Shown one piece after another: positions 59,101 through 64,000 of a stretch of 64,000 nt of DNA. The DNA is from Pithys albifrons albifrons (Eukaryota; Chordata; Aves; Passeriformes; Thamnophilidae). The notes below the pieces were generated by a model. The model was not told the DNA's origin. It saw only the letters and a list, made by a program, of their open reading frames with translations, and searched no databases. Location of the stretch: assembly GCF_047495875.1 (NCBI RefSeq), contig NC_092460.1, positions 10,592,520 through 10,656,519 of the forward strand, given 5' to 3'. The position numbers and the translations under genes are program-made. The stretch's first letter is position 1. Each line of letters starts with the position of its first letter.

Positions 59101-62100
59101 CCACTCCCAGCACGTCCGTGCCCACCGTCCTCTGGCACAGCCTGGGCACAAACGCTCAAAGCATTGCCCACATGCCCCGAGGAGGATGCCTCGGCTTCCT
59201 CCTCCTTGGCAGCAAGTTGCTCCATAAGGCAGCAATGTCACTGAGGAGAGGCCGGTGGCTCCCAGGCTTGGGTGACATTGAGCCTCCTAAGCAATTACCT
59301 TTTCTGGGCCTTTGGCATGCTCTCAAGTGATCTTTCAGCCGGAATCTCCACTGCCTAAAATAAATTCAGGAATATTCACTATGGCATCCCAGCACTTCTC
59401 TTTTGGGATACCTGACACTCATCTCCCAGCCTAGGCAGATACAGGTTTTGAAAAGTCTACCTGGATGCTTCCTGGGCAAGGAGCTCCTGGCAAAGCCTAA
59501 GGCTGGGGTGACTTATTTGGTGGTGTTATGAGGAAAGGCAGAGTTTTATGGAGTTTTCTTGCCTGTCTCTATATGCTAATGGTGTGCATATCTGACTAAT
59601 TGTTTAGAGGCAGCCTTTACAATGGTGTTTTTACAAGGTGTTTCCTCTCACCTCCTGAAAGACCAACCCACTGAGGAAGAAGAGAAGTTGGAGGAAAGAA
59701 AGTTTCTTCTCTGACCTTTTCTAAGCCTTGGTGTCATGCCTGTGGCTGCAGGGGCTGCCAGCAAGGGACAGAGCTGCAAGGCAGCACTCCCCTACCTATG
59801 GCTCTGAAGCAAACACAAGTATTAAGGAGGCAAAAATACCCCAAAGCCCCTGTGCACTGGCCACCTCCCCCAGCTTGGCCAATGCACACATGCACATGTC
59901 ACTTTCCCAGCCTTCATTTTGAGGGTCCAGCATCCCCTCATAGAGTCCCTCCTCTGTATAAGCCCAGCCAGAAATAGGGAGAGTTGACAGGACTGATAGA
60001 CACAGTCCAGGACTCAGGAGCAGCCACCACTTTGTGTTTGGCTCCTGACTGGTTTTAGAAGTACCTTGTTTGCTGAAAGTTGGGAGTTATTTGCTGTTCC
60101 TTAAAAAAAAATGAGGTCTCATCTTCCCTTCACATGCAATTAATAAAGCTTGCAAACAGTTAATTTAGAGTGGCCGTATAAGCAAAATAGCATGTAAACC
60201 CTAAGTTGCATTAACATAAAGCAATACATTGCATGAGCTTTTAAGATCTTCCTCAAGCTACCCAGGGCTCTCTCAGCTACCTCAGTCTCAGGGCTGTGGG
60301 ATGCACAGTAGCCCTGAAGCTATTATGTCAAAAAACCCAGAAAGTAGTAATGATGGAGGGCTTTGCCTTGCTGAGCCCCACCAGCACAGTGGATCAACAT
60401 CAGGATCCTGGAAGCTATACATTCACTTAGGACTGCCCCCATAATGGGCATGTTTCCCCTGCCAGGTACCCAATACTGGTCCCATGAGTCAAGAAAGTGA
60501 AGCACTAGCCAGGCCCTGCATGCATGCAGGTGGCATTACCTGATTCCCTATGGGATAGGCTTAGCACAAAGAACAAAAAACCCCAGAATTGTGCCTCTAA
60601 GTCTGTTTGTCCAACATTAGTCAGCCCTGATTTGTATCAAAGTCCAGTCTTATCACTTGCTGATTATTACATGGGCCACAAATGGTTAATATTTTGTGAA
60701 TGGTGGGTCACAGGCTGCCTGTAGCACTGAGAAATTTTTTGTTACTCTCTGTGTCAGCCAAAGTTCTCAAGTTTTCTTATTTTTACTCCTTCAGGTTTTC
60801 CTGTTGGACTTACTAAGGTTATGGAGAGAAGTGTGAAAACTTGCTTCCAGACTCCCACATTTCCTTGGGAAGCACATTCCAGCAACCTGTGGAACAGCCA
60901 AAAAAAGTGAATTTGGGATGGCCATGGCACTGACAAAGACAATCTTGGTTCGTGTTGCCCCATAGCAAGTGCTGATGAGGGACCATCACGGCTGAGGAAG
61001 CTCTTGGAGGAGCTGCATGGCCAGGCTGGGCTGTAGCAGCAACCAGGCACCATCCAGAGCAGCAAGAGCCTGGGATTGCCTGATGACAGAGATGAAGAAA
61101 TCATGAATAGAGGCACACAGTGAAGGGTGTGCTGGACCCCTGGGAGCTTTTCCATCCAGTTCCTCTGGAGGTCTGTGAAGCCCTGTGTGCAGGGGTATGG
61201 CATCTATGCAGGCACATCCACTGTCCTACTGGAGCTCAGGGCACAGACGACATCTCCAGCTGGAGCAGAGGACACTGCCATATGCCCACTCCACCTGGCT
61301 TCAACTCTGGTTTCCCCTCAAGCTGAATTCATGCCACCCCAGAGCTCTTGGCAGCTTTGCAATTGTTGCTGCCTGAATTTCACCTCCCTACTGGGAGACT
61401 AAGTTCCCAGTTCTCCCAGTAAGATACAGGTTTAAATCCAGGTCATATTTCTGCTGTCCTCCACCAGCAAAACAGCTGTTTGCTCCAAACATGAAGATAT
61501 TTTTGTAAGAGCAAAAGCATGAATTATTTCAAACTTGCCTTAGGATGAATTTTCAAGGGCACTGCAGAGACTGTTTTCATAACAAAATGGGAGCTCTTAT
61601 CCTACTGAATTGTTCATGTTACTTTCGTGAATGCTAGAAAAAAGGCTGGCTTTTTAAAAATGTCAGCAGATACCTGGAATGGGAATTTTTTTCCATAAAT
61701 CCTTTGGAAGCTATTGTTGATGTTGTTGTCTAATCTGACCAAAAGTTCAATTTGGCAATTTTCACTGGACCTTGCTGTTAGGTATAGGCAATTAGCCTAA
61801 CAAAATATCAGATAGGATCTCTTCTGTGTTTGCAATGCCTGTTGCTCTAATTCTTACCTGGTGGGAAATGGCTTTGGAGGAGCACAGCCAGGTCTTTGTA
61901 GCTGTTTACATCACATTTCTGACAGAGTTCCACCCTGCTTTCCCCATTTGTACTTTGTTTTTCATGAATAAAGGTCATGGCATTGGCATCACAAAAAGAT
62001 ATTGTTGCTGTAGAAGGAATTTAGCTGTCCCCTCTGGGTAGTAAACAGTGATGCACTCCAAGGCTGGCAGGGTAGAAATCAGAGATGTAAGAGAAGCCCA

Positions 62101-64000
62101 AGACCCATGAAAATTTCTGCAGACATCCAGCATCCCACAAGTCAGTTGTCTCCCTGGCCTGTGCTGGGCCACTGCAGACTGTGTAGTCTCTAATATTTTG
62201 CCCTTTGACTATTAGAAAACCGATTCCAGCAGTGTGACCAGCTGGGAGGCAGCAACCCACAACAGGCCCCCTGCTTACAGCTGGGCTATGCTTAAACCCA
62301 GGCTGGGCATTTTCTTTGCAATGATGTCATACCATTAACTCAACACCTTCCTATGTGTGTTGTTGGACTGGGGGATATGATTACCACACATGGTTGGCAA
62401 CCATTGGTTGCTCCTCCCCTGGAGGGCTCTACAAGGAGGTGCTGTGGCAAAGGCACTTTGGTGCTAGTAAGTAGTTTAGTTCCCTGGCTTGTGAGGGACT
62501 CTGACCTGGCTGTATCCCAGCTATACAATACGTCTTTTTGGCCATGTTGTGTCTAGATCAGTGAATAATGTATGGGAACTACATCCCTTGACTCAGTTGT
62601 AAAGTAAATGAGATTTCCCCCATGGTTCTGTATAAACATCCACACTGATCTTTGTGTTGGTGCTCATCAAAATTACCACCTGTCTTTTGGTTCAAAAGCC
62701 ATTCTTCTAATGTTTTGTTATGTGTGAGGTTCTCAAGTTCTCTGATGTTTTCCTTTCAGTCTGCCAATACTTTCTAGCAAAGTGATATTTTAACTCACTG
62801 CAATATTTCAGAAATAATTTCATCAGTAATGCTTGTAGAAACACATTTGCAAAATTATGGTCCATGGTTTTATGATTCTGTGGGCATGGACCAAAATTTG
62901 AATTGTTCTGAGAATATAAGGGAACTGAACAAAAGTTGCTGCATTACTGCTACAGACAAGGACGCACAACAGCCAACGAATAAAAGCTTAACATCAAAAG
63001 CATTTGGAATACTTTTAGCAGAAACACCACTAAAGCCATTCCCAATTCAGTAGTAAGTATATTGGAGGAAAAGGTCCAGGTTAAGCACACCTTGAACTTT
63101 ATTTCCCAGGGTTACATCAACAGAGTAGCAAATCAAATTCTACAGAAATAGTTGGGGACTTTATTAGTAAACAGCCTAGAGGTGAATTCCTTGGGTTTTC
63201 TTAGTTAGAAATGTTTGAAAGAGAGAATTGTCTGAGTAATAATGTATACTTCTTTTTACACAATACTTTAGCATAATCCCAGAAATTATAATTTAAGAAA
63301 TGCAGATCTTCCTTGTTGCAAAGCCCTCAGGATTCCTGTGGCAACAGCCAGAAATCAGATAAAATAGAAGCAATTAATAAAGTATTTCATCATTAGAAAA
63401 TTTTCCAACATCGGAAGATTTTGCAACTCACCCAGCAGGTTTTGTACATCCTCTGGCATTTGAAATTTTGTCAGTAATGAAAGCTAAATGAATGCTGAAT
63501 ACAAGTATAAGACTTAAAACAGTATCACGTGGGCTCAGTGTGCACAGAAATGATATTTTAAGGGAGTTGTTCAAATTAAATCAAAATTGTACATTTTCTT
63601 TATAAAGCAATCTCCTTTTGATTATTAACAGTTTGAAAGCTATCTCAAAAATAAAGAGGTGGTCACACTCCTATTTTCCCTTAGCATTGACTAAATAGTG
63701 GTTGAAGTTACATCCCTGTTTAAGGTTTCCACATGTCTTAGTGCATTGTATTGTATTTCCTCCATGAAGTTTCATAACTTCTGCTAACTGTATAGGTCCG
63801 GGAGGCCTGCAGAGCACATCCAGCTCTGTAGGAAGTGGTTTTGGTGTTGCTCTAGCAAGCCTAAATCAGTAAGCAACCTACTGAGTTAAGCAGAGGCGCT
63901 GCTCAGCAGAGAAATTACACAAATGTCTGCACATCCTCACTATTATTAAGAAGGGAGGCAGCAGTTAAAATGATCAAGCCTAATACCCTTCAAGGAAATT
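53181..64000. other. Upstream flank of SLC6A6, apparently intergenic
   Basis: About 10.8 kb past the CpG island. I found no open frame with recognisable protein similarity, no splice-bounded exon and no RNA gene. Contents noted: an AAT trinucleotide tract at 54412-54428, a possible ancient palindromic repeat at 55186-55285, and a modest CpG-richer patch at about 59000-59230. Open frames up to 149 codons (for example 60754-61203 minus) look like chance. Confidence 0.6.
55186..55285. repeat. Possible ancient MITE-like palindromic repeat
   Basis: The segment runs gggccaaatccccagct, then catgtggaaatctactga, then aagtcaggagagattcgctg, then atttgcactcggttaaagag. This resembles a decayed copy of a roughly palindromic amniote repeat I remember as starting ccaaatcctcagctggtgtaaatcagc, centred on an 'attgaagtcaatgga' core. 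The two halves still show partial inverse similarity. The family name is not known to me and the match is divergent. Confidence 0.35.

Noticed and set aside
60754..61203. 149-codon minus-strand frame upstream of SLC6A6
   Set aside because: No domain, no splice context and no similarity I recognise; consistent with chance in moderately GC-rich sequence.

Overview
The window is vertebrate nuclear DNA, most likely from a bird (or another sauropsid). The evidence is long AT-rich introns, two decayed CR1-type LINE fragments, low overall repeat density and one CpG-island promoter. I see no bacterial, phage, CRISPR or other microbial content. It is dominated by one gene: the minus-strand taurine transporter SLC6A6 (TauT).

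Layout. From about 52.4 kb down to the left edge runs SLC6A6: a TATA- and CpG-island promoter (core about 52.24-52.6 kb), a short non-coding first exon (52240 to about 52326), a 23.6 kb first intron, then 13 coding exons between 28659 and 1866. All intron boundaries can be placed from the sequence. The joined reading frame is 1863 nt, 620 amino acids plus stop, which equals the length I know for mammalian TauT, with every junction phase closing. The 3' UTR fills 1-1865 and may continue past the left edge. Twelve of the thirteen introns are GT-AG; the 114-bp intron between codons 323 and 324 is GC-AG. About 52.7-64 kb, upstream of the promoter, appears intergenic; I found no credible exon there.

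How the parts work together. The protein is a Na+/Cl--dependent plasma-membrane importer of taurine and beta-alanine, used for osmolyte and antioxidant balance. The promoter carries a perfect match to the tonicity element TGGAAANNYNY about 100 bp upstream of the inferred start site, consistent with the known control of TauT by TonEBP/NFAT5. Against the mammalian protein as I remember it, two differences bear on regulation: residue 322, a described PKC site in mammals, is Cys rather than Ser, and the N-glycosylation sequons in the second extracellular loop are rearranged.

I found no new multi-gene system. The points most worth checking are the Cys322 change, the GC-AG intron next to it, the compact TATA/tonicity-element/G-quadruplex promoter, a few conserved-element-like intronic blocks, and an unclassified block at 31.6-32.4 kb.
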